Positions 54,842 through 63,691 are shown, counted from the stretch's first letter. The stretch is DNA of 64,000 nucleotides from Nocardia elegans NBRC 108235 (GCF_001612845.1 NZ_BDBF01000024.1:1-64000); one strand, 5' to 3'. Notes: generated by a model from the sequence alone, not told the origin. Program-made: numbers and translations.

Positions 54842-56254
54842 ATGCCAGTTCCTCTTCTCACCGCATTGCAGACCGCAACGGCCGAGTCCCGCCCCGCCGT
54901 CACGATCGGCGACACCGCCTTGCGGCCCGATGCGCTGTTGGGCGCGGCGGGCGCGCTCGCGCATCGCCTCGCCGGCGCCGGATGTGTCGCCATCGACGCC
55001 CGCCCCAGCGTCGACACCGTGATCGCCGTGGTGGGCTGCCTGCTGGCCGGCGTGCCCGCGGTCCCCGTTCCCCCGGATTCCGGCGCGGTCGAACGCCGCC
55101 ACATCCTCACCGACTCCGGCGCCGAATTATGGCTCGGCGCAACGGATTCCGATATCTCCCTGCCCGCGGTCACGGTCGACCCGCGCGCCTCCGAATCCTG
55201 GACGGGCCCCGAACCCGATCCGGCTACGACGGCGCTGATCGTCTACACCTCCGGGACCACCGGCGCGCCGAAGGGAGTGGTGCTGTCGCGCGCCGCGATC
55301 GCCGCCAGCCTGGACGGACTGCGCGACGCGTGGCAGTGGAGTGCCGACGACGTTGTCGTCCACGGGCTTCCGCTGTTCCACGTGCACGGCCTGGTGGTCG
55401 GTGTGCTGGGCGCCCTGCGCACCGGATCGCCGCTGGTCCACACCACTCGCCCGACCCCCGACCGATACGCCGCGGCGGGCGGATCGCTGTATTTCGGCGT
55501 GCCGACGGTCTGGTCGCGGGTCTGCGCCGATCCGGATTCCGCGCGGGCGCTCGCCTCCGCTCGCCTGCTGGTCTCGGGGAGTGCGCCGCTGCCGGTTCCG
55601 GTGTTCGAGGGGTTGCGGGCGCTCACGGGCAGCGCGCCGATCGAGCGATACGGCATGACCGAAACCGTCATCACACTCAGCACGCGATACGACGGTGAGC
55701 GCCGTCCCGGCTGGGTCGGACTACCGGTGACCGGAGTGAAAACCCGGCTCCGCTCGGACTCCGGCGATACCGTCGGCCACGACGGCGAAACTCTGGGCCG
55801 CCTCGAAATCGCCGGGCCCACACTGTTCGACGGTTACCTCCACAACAAGGCCAAGACCGACGAGGTCATGTCGCCCGACGGATGGTTCGACACCGGCGAC
55901 ATCGCCGTGATCGATCCGGACGGCTTCCACCGCATCGTCGGTCGTGAATCGGTCGACATGATCAAATCCGGCGGCTACCGGATCGGCGCGGGCGAGGTCG
56001 AACACGCACTGCTGTCACATCCGGGCGTGCGCGAGGCCGCTGTGGTCGGTGTCCCCGATGCCGATCTCGGCCAGCGCATCGTGGCATATGTCGTCGGCGA
56101 GCCCGGAAACCACGACGCCCTCATCGATTTCGTCGCCGGATCACTGGCGATACACAAGCGGCCGCGTGAGATTCGCATGGTCGAGGCGCTGCCACGCAAT
56201 GCGATGGGCAAGATCCAGAAGAAGACGCTCCTCAGCGATCACACCCCGCACTGA
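54842..56254 (+). CDS. matB: MatB-like acyl-CoA synthetase (malonyl-CoA ligase family)
   Basis: 470-residue adenylate-forming ligase that most resembles MatB, which makes malonyl- or methylmalonyl-CoA from the free acid. Motifs are IVYTSGTTGAPKGVVLS (P-loop), RYGMTETVITLSTR, GWFDTGDIA, VGRESVDMIKSGGYRIGAGE and NAMGKIQKK with the catalytic Lys. ATG 54842 is chosen since the earlier in-frame ATG 54812 lies inside the IclR palindrome. In this locus it could activate malonate or another short diacid released from ring breakdown (inference). Confidence 0.85.
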   Translation: MPVPLLTALQTATAESRPAVTIGDTALRPDALLGAAGALAHRLAGAGCVAIDARPSVDTVIAVVGCLLAGVPAVPVPPDSGAVERRHILTDSGAELWLGATDSDISLPAVTVDPRASESWTGPEPDPATTALIVYTSGTTGAPKGVVLSRAAIAASLDGLRDAWQWSADDVVVHGLPLFHVHGLVVGVLGALRTGSPLVHTTRPTPDRYAAAGGSLYFGVPTVWSRVCADPDSARALASARLLVSGSAPLPVPVFEGLRALTGSAPIERYGMTETVITLSTRYDGERRPGWVGLPVTGVKTRLRSDSGDTVGHDGETLGRLEIAGPTLFDGYLHNKAKTDEVMSPDGWFDTGDIAVIDPDGFHRIVGRESVDMIKSGGYRIGAGEVEHALLSHPGVREAAVVGVPDADLGQRIVAYVVGEPGNHDALIDFVAGSLAIHKRPREIRMVEALPRNAMGKIQKKTLLSDHTPH

Positions 56255-56265
56255 CCGGACACCGT

Positions 56266-56898
56266 TCACCCGGCTCCGTCACCGCGCCGCCGGCGCCGCT
56301 TCGCGGCCGGTTCGGGTTCGGCTTCGTCGCCCTCGGCCGGGAACATGACCGCCGGATTGATGGTGGCCAAATCACGACTGGCCGCCGCGTAGAGGCCGGT
56401 CAGGATGTGCATCGTGCGGACCGCATGCCGCATTTTCGTTGTCACATCGGATAATTCGGCCAGATTGGCCGTGAGCAGTTCACGCCGCAGCGCGGCATAG
56501 CGATCGGAGATCTCGCGCCCGGCCTCGGTCACCCGGAATACCGACGAGGTGCCCGACTTGGTGCGCTCGAGCAGCCCCAGGCTGACCAGCTTCCGCAGGT
56601 TGTACTGCAGATTGGGCAGATCCTCGCGATTGGTCAACTGCGCGATGGTCGCGGTGTCCTTGGCGCGTTCCTGCATGCGCACGACATGCAGCGCCACGAC
56701 TTCGTTGAAGGCCAGATCCACATCCCCGGCGATCCGTAACGCCTGCACGGCGAACCGCTCGAACGCGCCCTCGACCTGCAACAGGGCGAATTCGAAGGCG
56801 GTCATCGCCTCTTCGTGCGTGTTCTCGGCCAGATGCCAGCGGCGTTCCGGATCCAGATTCGCGGGCCGGTCGGCGCCGGCGGCTTCGGTGGCGGTCAT
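56266..56898 (-). CDS. MarR-type winged-helix regulator of the dioxygenase locus
   Basis: 210-residue regulator. FAVQALRIAGDVDLAFNEVV precedes a winged helix (TIAQLTNREDLPNLQYNLRKLVSLGLLERTK, key part DLPNLQYNLRKLVSLG) and a basic C-terminal tail KRRRRRGDGAG. Divergent from the Rieske oxygenase gene, with a promoter and inverted repeats between, so it probably controls that operon. ATG 56898 is preferred to an upstream in-frame start 48 nt earlier. Ligand unknown. Confidence 0.85.
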   Translation of the reverse strand: MTATEAAGADRPANLDPERRWHLAENTHEEAMTAFEFALLQVEGAFERFAVQALRIAGDVDLAFNEVVALHVVRMQERAKDTATIAQLTNREDLPNLQYNLRKLVSLGLLERTKSGTSSVFRVTEAGREISDRYAALRRELLTANLAELSDVTTKMRHAVRTMHILTGLYAAASRDLATINPAVMFPAEGDEAEPEPAAKRRRRRGDGAG

Positions 56899-56964
56899 AG
56901 GACACCAGCCAACACGGGTAACACGGCCGACCGCAACGTGGAACATGAAATTTACGTTGAAAGT

Positions 56965-57017
56965 CTATTGATAGTCCACGAAGATTCTGTAATGTGTCTC
57001 AGGACACCACGGTGTCC
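56965..57017 (+). promoter_or_regulatory. Promoter and operators of the dioxygenase operon
   Basis: TTGATA (56968-56973) and TAATGT (56990-56995) make a -35/-10 pair with a 16-bp spacer. The palindrome CTATTGATAG (56965-56974) covers the -35, and GGACACCACGGTGTCC (57002-57017), a 6-bp inverted repeat, lies at the expected transcription start. Both are candidate sites for the divergent MarR regulator. A leader of about 110 nt would precede the Rieske gene. Confidence 0.5.
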
Positions 57018-57110
57018 AGCCCACATTCCGCGCCGCATTCCCCGCCGCGCCCTCATCACAGATCAACCACGCACACACCGCGTGGTCCCCACCTCGATGG
57101 AGGTTTCTCG

Positions 57111-58304
57111 ATGTCCGCTGACCACTACAACGGCACCTCGGCCGGTGTGACCCGGCACTACGCCCCCTACGTCCAGGCCGACTGGGGCTATGCCAACCAC
57201 TGGTATCCCGCACTGTTCTCCACCGAACTCGCCGACGGCACCGTCAAAGGCGTCACCATCGGCGGCCACGACATCGCCCTGCGCCGGTCGGCGGGTAAGG
57301 CCTACGCACTGTCGGATCGGTGTATCCACCGCGGCGTGAAACTGTCGGCGAAGCCCATGTGCCTGTCCGAGGGCACCGTGACCTGCTGGTACCACGGCTA
57401 CACCTACAGCGTCGACGACGGCAGCCTCACCACCATCGTCGGCAATCCCGACGATTCGCTGATCGGGCGGGCCGCGATCCGGACCTATCCGGTCGAAGAA
57501 GTCAACGGCATGATCTTCGTCTTCGTCGGCGACGCGGACTACGGCACCCCGCCGCCGCTCGAGAGCGATCTGCCGATGCGAGTCACCAACGACCCCAACA
57601 ACTCTCCCGTCGCCCACCTGATGGACGACAACATCATCGTGCGCGGCATCCACCGCAAGCTGGTCGGCAACTGGCGCCTGGCCGCCGAGAACGGCCTGGA
57701 TCCGGGACATCTGCTGGTGCACTGGGACAACCAGATCCTGGTGGCCCTCGACCGTGCCCTGCCGCTCGGCGTCAATGCTCTCACCGACGACGCCACCGAG
57801 GAGATCGACATCCCCAACGGGCCCAAGGGCGTGATGAACCGCTACGACCGGCCCGATCTGTATCAGCCGGTGCTGGAGAACCCGAAGGTCGACATCAAGG
57901 CCCGCGGCACTGTTCAGCACTACTTCCGCACCTCGCTGTGGGTGCCGGGCGTGTTGATGGTGGAGCACTGGCCGATCACCGACGTCGTGCAGTACGAGTT
58001 CTACGTCCCGATCGACGACCACCACCACGAGTACTGGGAGGTCGTGGCGACCCGCGCCCACACCGACGAGGAACGGGCCGAATTCGACTTCAAGTTCGAA
58101 CATTTCTTCAAGCCGCTCGCGCTCGAAGGCTTCAACAACAGCGACGTGTTCGCCCGCGAGGCCACCGAGGAGCATTACACCCGCTTCGACGGCTGGAACA
58201 ACGAAATGCTCTGCGACATGGACTATTCCATCATCGCGTGGCGCAAGATGGCCGCCCGTCACCTGCGCGGATACTTCGAATCGCCGTATCGGGACGAGGA
58301 CTGA
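57111..58304 (+). CDS. Rieske oxygenase alpha subunit, CarAa-type (angular dioxygenase family)
   Basis: 397-residue terminal oxygenase. The Rieske centre is Cys71-His73 and Cys92-His95 (DRCIHRG, TCWYHGYTYS); the mononuclear iron site is Asp197-His200-His204 (NGLDPGHLLVH) with a further Asp in FNNSD. Segments such as NHWYPALFS, GNWRLAAENGLDPGH, YEFYVPIDDHHHEYW and PLALEGFNNSDVFARE resemble carbazole 1,9a-dioxygenase CarAa, and 2-oxoquinoline monooxygenase is of the same family. It should attack an N-heteroaromatic or aryl-amine-like ring. ATG 57111 has GGAGGT at 6 nt. No beta subunit or separate ferredoxin gene is adjacent. Confidence 0.88.
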   Translation: MSADHYNGTSAGVTRHYAPYVQADWGYANHWYPALFSTELADGTVKGVTIGGHDIALRRSAGKAYALSDRCIHRGVKLSAKPMCLSEGTVTCWYHGYTYSVDDGSLTTIVGNPDDSLIGRAAIRTYPVEEVNGMIFVFVGDADYGTPPPLESDLPMRVTNDPNNSPVAHLMDDNIIVRGIHRKLVGNWRLAAENGLDPGHLLVHWDNQILVALDRALPLGVNALTDDATEEIDIPNGPKGVMNRYDRPDLYQPVLENPKVDIKARGTVQHYFRTSLWVPGVLMVEHWPITDVVQYEFYVPIDDHHHEYWEVVATRAHTDEERAEFDFKFEHFFKPLALEGFNNSDVFAREATEEHYTRFDGWNNEMLCDMDYSIIAWRKMAARHLRGYFESPYRDED

Positions 58305-58308
58305 CCGC

Positions 58309-59367
58309 ATGACCATGTCTCCGAGCGAAATCCGCTCCACCGACCGCGCGGACACCGGAACCCATTGTGTCCGTTTGCGTTACACCGACACGGTGAAGGA
58401 GATCCACGTACCGGACGGCATTTCCGTGCTGGACGCCGCCACCGCCGCCGGCGTGCGGCTGGCCCATCAATGCGGGATCGGCACCTGCGGCACCTGTATC
58501 GGCCGGATATCGGCCGGAGACGTGGTCATGCCCGAAGGCCGCGTCTATCCGTTGCGCGCGGACGAATCGGCGGCGGGCATGCGGCTGCTGTGCCAGGCGC
58601 GTGCCCGTTCCGACGCCGAGATCGACCTCGACTATCCGGCGGCCCTGCTCGACGAGAACCCGATCATCACGACCACCACCAAGGTCGCCGGCCTCACCTG
58701 GCTGGCCGATTCCGTGGTCGAACTGCAGATCCGGTTGCCGAAGTCGGCGAAATTCTCCTTCCGGGCGGGACAGTACGTGCGGCTGCGGGTGCCCGGCACC
58801 CGCGAATGGCGCTCGTACTCCATGGCTTCCGGGGAACGGGAGAAGCGCCGGCTCACCTTCACCGTGCGCGTCCTGCCGTCCGGGGCGATGTCGCACTATC
58901 TGCGTGAGCGCGCCGCCGTCGGCGACGAGCTCGAGATGGAGGGCCCGATGGGGTCGTTCGGACTGCGTCCCGAACCCGGTCCGATCCTCATGGTGGCGGG
59001 CGGCACCGGGCTGGCCCCGATGTTGTCGATGCTCGACGCGCTGCAGACCGCACGCGATCGCGACCGCATCGAGCTGGTTTTCGGCTGCACCCGCGGACCC
59101 GATCTGTTCCACCTCGACGAGCTCGCGGGACGGCGCAGTTTCACCCCGGGGCTGTCGGTGCGGGTGGTGGTCGACGAGCCGTTCGACCATCCCGACGTGC
59201 TCACCGGTAATCCGGTCAGCGTGCTCACCGCGGCCGACGTCGCCGACCCGAGCACCAGCGCCTACCTGTGCGGTCCCCCGGCCATGCTCGATGCGGCCCG
59301 CGTCCGGCTGAGCGAACTGGGCCTGCCGCCCGAGCGGATCCACGCCGAGCAATTCCTCCCCAGCTGA
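58309..59367 (+). CDS. Oxygenase reductase: 2Fe-2S ferredoxin, FAD and NAD domains
   Basis: 352-residue one-piece reductase for the Rieske oxygenase, starting 4 nt after it. The plant-type 2Fe-2S cluster uses Cys55, Cys60, Cys63 and Cys95 (CGIGTCGTC, LLCQAR). The FAD domain has REWRSYSMAS (RxYS), and the NAD domain has GGTGLAPMLSML and YLCGPPAML. Such a chimeric reductase makes a two-component oxygenase system, which explains the absence of a ferredoxin gene. Confidence 0.92.
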   Translation: MTMSPSEIRSTDRADTGTHCVRLRYTDTVKEIHVPDGISVLDAATAAGVRLAHQCGIGTCGTCIGRISAGDVVMPEGRVYPLRADESAAGMRLLCQARARSDAEIDLDYPAALLDENPIITTTTKVAGLTWLADSVVELQIRLPKSAKFSFRAGQYVRLRVPGTREWRSYSMASGEREKRRLTFTVRVLPSGAMSHYLRERAAVGDELEMEGPMGSFGLRPEPGPILMVAGGTGLAPMLSMLDALQTARDRDRIELVFGCTRGPDLFHLDELAGRRSFTPGLSVRVVVDEPFDHPDVLTGNPVSVLTAADVADPSTSAYLCGPPAMLDAARVRLSELGLPPERIHAEQFLPS

Positions 59368-59414
59368 TCACCACCGGCGGTCCGGCCGCCGGTGCGCACA
59401 GATTGTGAATCATC

Positions 59415-60287
59415 ATGAGCATCGCCCGACTCGGGGCTCTGACCGTCGAGGTCGCCGATATCGACGCCTGGCAGCATCTGCTGGTCGACCTTCTCGAACT
59501 CGATGCCCGGCCCCGCACCTCATCGGCGGATCCGCTGCTGATCCGCCTCGACGACCGCCACCACCGCATCGCGTTGTATCCCGGTACCGAAGACCGCGTC
59601 CGGCGGGTCACCTGGGAGGTGAACACTCCCGAGCAGCTGAAAACGCTGGCCGAGGCGGTCGAGGCCGAAGGTATCGAGGTCGAGCGGGTGGCCGCCGGCG
59701 ACGCGTTCGATGTCGCCGCCGCCATCCGGTTCGCCGATCTGGACGGGTTTCCCACCGAGATCGGCTACGGCGTGCTGACCGACCACCACCCGGTACGGCC
59801 CGGCGGGGTGATCAGCGGGTTCGTCACCGGTGAACTGGGTCTGGGGCATGTGGTCTACATGTGCTCGGACTATCCGGCGGCGGTGGACTTCTACACCCGC
59901 GTCCTCGGTTTCCGGCTCACCGACTACATCGTCTGGGACGGCGCGGATGCCACCTTCCTGCACTGCAATTCACGCCACCACAGCCTGGCGTTGATGAACG
60001 AATGCTTCGGGATGCGCGGCGGCGACCTCAACCATCTGATGATCGAGACCGCCACGCTCGACGACGTCGGCCGGGCCTACGACCGGATCACCGCCGCGGG
60101 CATCGATCTGAAGATGACGCTCGGTCGCCACACCAACGACGGGGTCACCTCGTTCTACCTCTCCACGCCGTCCGGCTTCGGCATCGAAATCGGCTGGGGC
60201 GGAAGCGTTGTCGACGAGGACTGGGTCGTGCAGACCTACGACGCCCCGGCGCGCTGGGGCCACGAGGTCCGGAAGAAGGTGAGCTGA
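59415..60287 (+). CDS. Type I extradiol dioxygenase (VOC superfamily)
   Basis: 290-residue two-domain ring-cleaving dioxygenase of the BphC/HsaC kind. The Fe(II) ligands are His145 (LGLGHVV), His207 (LNHLMIE) and Glu258 (GIEIGWGG), with His190 and Tyr248-like positions in the active site (RHHSLAL, TSFYLSTPSG). The N-terminal domain lacks the ligands, as usual. It would cleave the catechol-like product next to a hydroxyl group. 47 nt follow the reductase stop; the ribosome-binding site is weak. Confidence 0.92.
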   Translation: MSIARLGALTVEVADIDAWQHLLVDLLELDARPRTSSADPLLIRLDDRHHRIALYPGTEDRVRRVTWEVNTPEQLKTLAEAVEAEGIEVERVAAGDAFDVAAAIRFADLDGFPTEIGYGVLTDHHPVRPGGVISGFVTGELGLGHVVYMCSDYPAAVDFYTRVLGFRLTDYIVWDGADATFLHCNSRHHSLALMNECFGMRGGDLNHLMIETATLDDVGRAYDRITAAGIDLKMTLGRHTNDGVTSFYLSTPSGFGIEIGWGGSVVDEDWVVQTYDAPARWGHEVRKKVS

Positions 60288-60288
60288 G

Positions 60289-61581
60289 ATGACCGTGGAC
60301 GCCACCACCGGCGAGCACACCGAGACCTCGAGCATCACGACGGTGGAACGCTATCTGGAGCGCGTCGCCGAACGCGACGAATCCGTCCGTGCCTGGGCCT
60401 TTCTCGATCCGGACCGGGCTCGCGCGCAGGCCCGCGCACTCGATGCCGAAACGCCCCGCTCGCCGCTGCACGGAATCCCGGTGGGCATCAAGGACATCAT
60501 CGACACCGCCGATCAGCCGACCGCCTACGGCAGCCCCCTCTGGTCGGGACATCGCCCCGGCCGCGATGCCGACGCGGTAGGCCGGCTGCGCGCGGCAGGC
60601 GCGCTGATCTTCGGCAAGACCGCCACCACCGAGTTCGCCACCTACGAGCCGGCCCGCACCCGGAACCCGCACAACCTCGAGCACACACCGGGCGGATCGT
60701 CGAGCGGCTCGGCGGCAGCGGTCGCCGACGGCCAGGTGCCCATCGCCCTGGGCACCCAGACCGCCGGATCGGTGCTGCGTCCCGGCTCCTACTGCGGCGT
60801 CTTCACGCTCAAACCCAGTTACGGCCGATGGTCGTTCGACGGCGTGCTGCCGGTGGCGCTGAGCTTCGACACCCTCGGCGCGTTCGCGCGGCATCCGGTG
60901 TGGCTCGGAGCGGTCGACCAGGTCCTCACCGAGCAGGCACAGACCGCGGTGCTGCCCGCCACCCGCGACCTCACCGTCGGTCTGCTGCGCCCGCCGTGGG
61001 ACGACCGCGCCGGGACCGACGCACTGGAGCGCCTGGAATCGTTCGCCGCCGGCCTGCGCGCCCACGGCACCACCGTCACCGAAATCGCTGTTCCGCCCGA
61101 GCTGGCCGAGCTCGACGACGCACACACGCTGATCATGGCCGCGGAGGCCGCCGCGGCGCTCCGCGACCGCGTCGGCCGCGACGGAACCGACGGGATCAGC
61201 GCCCGGCTGGCCGAATTCCTCACCCGCGGCCGCACCGCGGAGCCGAGCCGAATTCAGCACGCGCGCAGCATTCTTCGCGCTACCCGGCGCTTCGTCGACG
61301 GTGCGCGCCGCCGCGCCGACGTTCTGTTGACCCTCGCCGCGACCGGGGAGGCGCCCCACGGCCTGGACAGCACCGGCGACCCGGTGTTCAACAAGCTCGC
61401 CAGCGTCGCCGGGCTGCCCGCGGTCGGCTTGCCGGCCGGCACCGGCGCCACCGGACTGCCGCTCGGCGTGCAGCTCATCGGCCCCACCGGCACCGACCAT
61501 TCGCTCGTGCGCATCGCGACCTGTCTGACCGACCGGATCGGGCTGGCCGCCCGGTGCCCGCTACCGGAGGAACAGCGATGA
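60289..61581 (+). CDS. Amidase-signature hydrolase
   Basis: 430-residue amidase with the intact Lys-Ser-Ser triad: Lys68 (VGIKDIID), cis-Ser137 (PGGSSSGSA) and nucleophile Ser161 (TQTAGSVLRPGSYCG). The spacing 69/24 equals that of malonamidase E2 as I recall it (Lys62, Ser131, Ser155). It should release ammonia from an acid amide produced after ring cleavage. It starts 1 nt after the dioxygenase stop, and its own stop overlaps the next ATG by 4 nt. Confidence 0.92.
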   Translation: MTVDATTGEHTETSSITTVERYLERVAERDESVRAWAFLDPDRARAQARALDAETPRSPLHGIPVGIKDIIDTADQPTAYGSPLWSGHRPGRDADAVGRLRAAGALIFGKTATTEFATYEPARTRNPHNLEHTPGGSSSGSAAAVADGQVPIALGTQTAGSVLRPGSYCGVFTLKPSYGRWSFDGVLPVALSFDTLGAFARHPVWLGAVDQVLTEQAQTAVLPATRDLTVGLLRPPWDDRAGTDALERLESFAAGLRAHGTTVTEIAVPPELAELDDAHTLIMAAEAAAALRDRVGRDGTDGISARLAEFLTRGRTAEPSRIQHARSILRATRRFVDGARRRADVLLTLAATGEAPHGLDSTGDPVFNKLASVAGLPAVGLPAGTGATGLPLGVQLIGPTGTDHSLVRIATCLTDRIGLAARCPLPEEQR

Positions 61582-62936
61582 ACGACGCCATCATCAGCGC
61601 GGAGGGCGCGGCGGAATCGATCCAGGACCTACCGCTGGACGACGACCGGCGCGCGATGTACGAGGCGGTCTGCGACCGACTCGACCCCGACCGCTTCCGC
61701 GATCTGCTCGTCTCGCTGGTCGACATCCACAGCCCCACCGGACGCGAACGCGCGGCCTCGGAATTCATGGCCGACCATCTGCGCCACGCGGTCGGCATCG
61801 ACGCCGCCTATCGACCGGTCAGCGAGCACACCGGCAATGTGCTGGGCGAGATGCGCGGCACCGGCGGCGGCAGCCGGCTACTGCTGTACGCGCCGATCGA
61901 CACTCACATCGACCCCGAGGCCGACGTGCCGTGGGTCGGACCGCGATTGCGTCCGGATATGGTGCCGCGGGCGCGGGTGGACGGTGATCTGGTGATCGGG
62001 CTCGGCGCCTCGAATCCGAAATGCATGGTGGCCGGGCTGACCGAGGTCGTCCACGCCGTCGCCGACGCCGGTGTGCCCCTGATCGGCGATCTGGCCATCG
62101 GCTTCGCCGGCGGCGGAATGCCGGTCACCATGAGCGACCGCGACAACGTGGGCATGAGCAGCGGGGTGTTCCACCTGCTCACCCACGGCGCGATGCCCGA
62201 TCACGCCATCGTCCTGAAACCGTGGTGGGCCGTCTACCCGGAGGAACCGGGCATGTGCTGGTTCAAGGTGTCCGTGCGCGGCACCTTCGGATATGCCGGA
62301 ATCAGCAGGGGCACACCGGGGTTCCGCTCGTCGATCGTGCCGGCCGCGCGCGTGGTCGAACATATCGAGGCCTGGCTGCCCGAATACACCGCGCGCAACA
62401 CCTCCGGCTCCACCATTCCCGAGGGGTGGATCTCGGCCCTGCGTTCCGGAAACCCGGACAAGCCGGCATTCCCCTCCGCGACCACCGAGATCTACCTCGA
62501 CGTCCGGGTCAACCCCCGAACCACTCCGGGCGAGGTGCGAAACCAGTTCGCCCGGTTGATCTCCCACATTCGCGCGACCGAGCCCGATATCGACCTCGAC
62601 TGGGAGATGTACGGGTCGCTGCCCGGCGGCATGACCGATCCCGGCAACTGGATCATCCGGTCCTGCCGGCGCGGCTGGGAAGAGGTGGAAGGCCGTCCCT
62701 ACGAATCCACACCACTACTCGGCGGCCAGACCGACGGAACCCTCATCCGCCGCATGGGCGTGCCCTGCGCGCGCATCGGCTATCCCTGGCCGCCCGCGAC
62801 CGCACCCGCCGAACTGAACGAAGGCCTGGGCGGCATGGGCGTCGCGTCGGTCTCCGACGTGATGACCGCGGTGCGCGCCGTCGCCTACGCCGTCGTCGAC
62901 ACCCTCACCCGAACCCGAGAGGACGTGGGACTGTGA
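61578..62936 (+). CDS. M20-family protein that lacks the metal-binding residues
   Basis: 452 residues with the M20 peptidase/deacylase fold pattern, but the catalytic positions are replaced. HxDTV reads APIDT (Pro106 for the first metal His, Asp108 kept), GxxDMKG reads GASNPKC (Asn146 for the bridging Asp), the catalytic EE pair is within AGGGMP, the later Glu/Asp metal ligand is Lys214 (IVLKPWW), the lid-domain His is Tyr239 (RGTFGYAG), and the C-terminal HTPNE is replaced by PAELNE. The protein is otherwise full length and in frame. It is translationally coupled to the amidase (ATGA) and to the next gene (GTGA). A scaffold, regulatory subunit or new metal-free enzyme are options. Confidence 0.85.
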   Translation: MNDAIISAEGAAESIQDLPLDDDRRAMYEAVCDRLDPDRFRDLLVSLVDIHSPTGRERAASEFMADHLRHAVGIDAAYRPVSEHTGNVLGEMRGTGGGSRLLLYAPIDTHIDPEADVPWVGPRLRPDMVPRARVDGDLVIGLGASNPKCMVAGLTEVVHAVADAGVPLIGDLAIGFAGGGMPVTMSDRDNVGMSSGVFHLLTHGAMPDHAIVLKPWWAVYPEEPGMCWFKVSVRGTFGYAGISRGTPGFRSSIVPAARVVEHIEAWLPEYTARNTSGSTIPEGWISALRSGNPDKPAFPSATTEIYLDVRVNPRTTPGEVRNQFARLISHIRATEPDIDLDWEMYGSLPGGMTDPGNWIIRSCRRGWEEVEGRPYESTPLLGGQTDGTLIRRMGVPCARIGYPWPPATAPAELNEGLGGMGVASVSDVMTAVRAVAYAVVDTLTRTREDVGL

Positions 62937-63691
62937 GCCCAGAACGCAAGGTACTCAACATCGTTCCCGTACCGGTACCGCCGGAGGCGCTGGCCGCCTT
63001 CGCCGCCCAGATCCCGGACGACATCGTGCATCCCGGATTCGAGAACGTCTTCGTCAGCGCCCGCGCCGGCGGCACCACACTGGACAGCGCCTACGAAACG
63101 ACCTTGGCCGACGCCTTCGTCCTCGAGGCCGGATCCCGCGCCGAGGAACAGGGATACGCGGCGGTGTGCGTGAACTCGATGAGCGATGCGGCGCTGGCGG
63201 CGCTGCGCTCCCGGCTCACCATTCCGGTGGTCGCACCGAGCCAGGCCTCCATGCTGCTGGCCTCGTTGCTGGGCAAGAAGTTCTCGGTGATCACCATGTG
63301 GCCGCAGTGGCACGAGCTGTACCACAAGGCGGCCCGCGAGCAAGGGCTCGGTGCCCGCATGGCCTCCGTCCGCGATATCGGCGTCGCGCCCGATACGGCC
63401 GAATTGCTCGCCGGCAAAGAGGATTTCGTCTTCGCGGCTCTCGAACGGGAGGCACGCGCCGCGATCGACGACGACGGCGCCGACGTGATCGTGCTCGGCT
63501 CGACCACGATGCATCAGTCTCATGCCTACCTGTCGCGTGTGCTGGATGTGCCGGTCCTCAATCCCGGCGTGGTGGCCTACAAACTCTGCGAGCTGCTGGT
63601 GGTGACCGGCTTGAGCCACAGCAAACGCGCCTTCCCGTCTCCCGCTCTCGTGCAGGACGACCTGCTGTCGGCACTGGCCGCGACCCACTGA
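62933..63691 (+). CDS. Asp/Glu/hydantoin racemase-family protein without the two catalytic Cys
   Basis: 252-residue protein of the family that includes hydantoin racemase, maleate isomerase and arylmalonate decarboxylase. The first cysteine site reads VNSMSD (Ser82) and the second reads VLGSTTMHQ (Ser190); family members normally have Cys at one or both. Cys79 lies three residues before Ser82 but aligns with a buried strand position. ASLLGKKFSVIT and VPVLNPGVVAYKLCELL are otherwise typical. GTG 62933 overlaps the M20-like stop. Function unknown; decarboxylation or isomerisation of a diacid would suit the pathway if the serines are functional. Confidence 0.85.
   Translation: MSPERKVLNIVPVPVPPEALAAFAAQIPDDIVHPGFENVFVSARAGGTTLDSAYETTLADAFVLEAGSRAEEQGYAAVCVNSMSDAALAALRSRLTIPVVAPSQASMLLASLLGKKFSVITMWPQWHELYHKAAREQGLGARMASVRDIGVAPDTAELLAGKEDFVFAALEREARAAIDDDGADVIVLGSTTMHQSHAYLSRVLDVPVLNPGVVAYKLCELLVVTGLSHSKRAFPSPALVQDDLLSALAATH

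Noticed and set aside
61578..62936. Calling the M20-like gene a pseudogene
   Set aside because: The frame is intact, full length, uses normal codons and is coupled to both neighbours; only the active-site positions differ.
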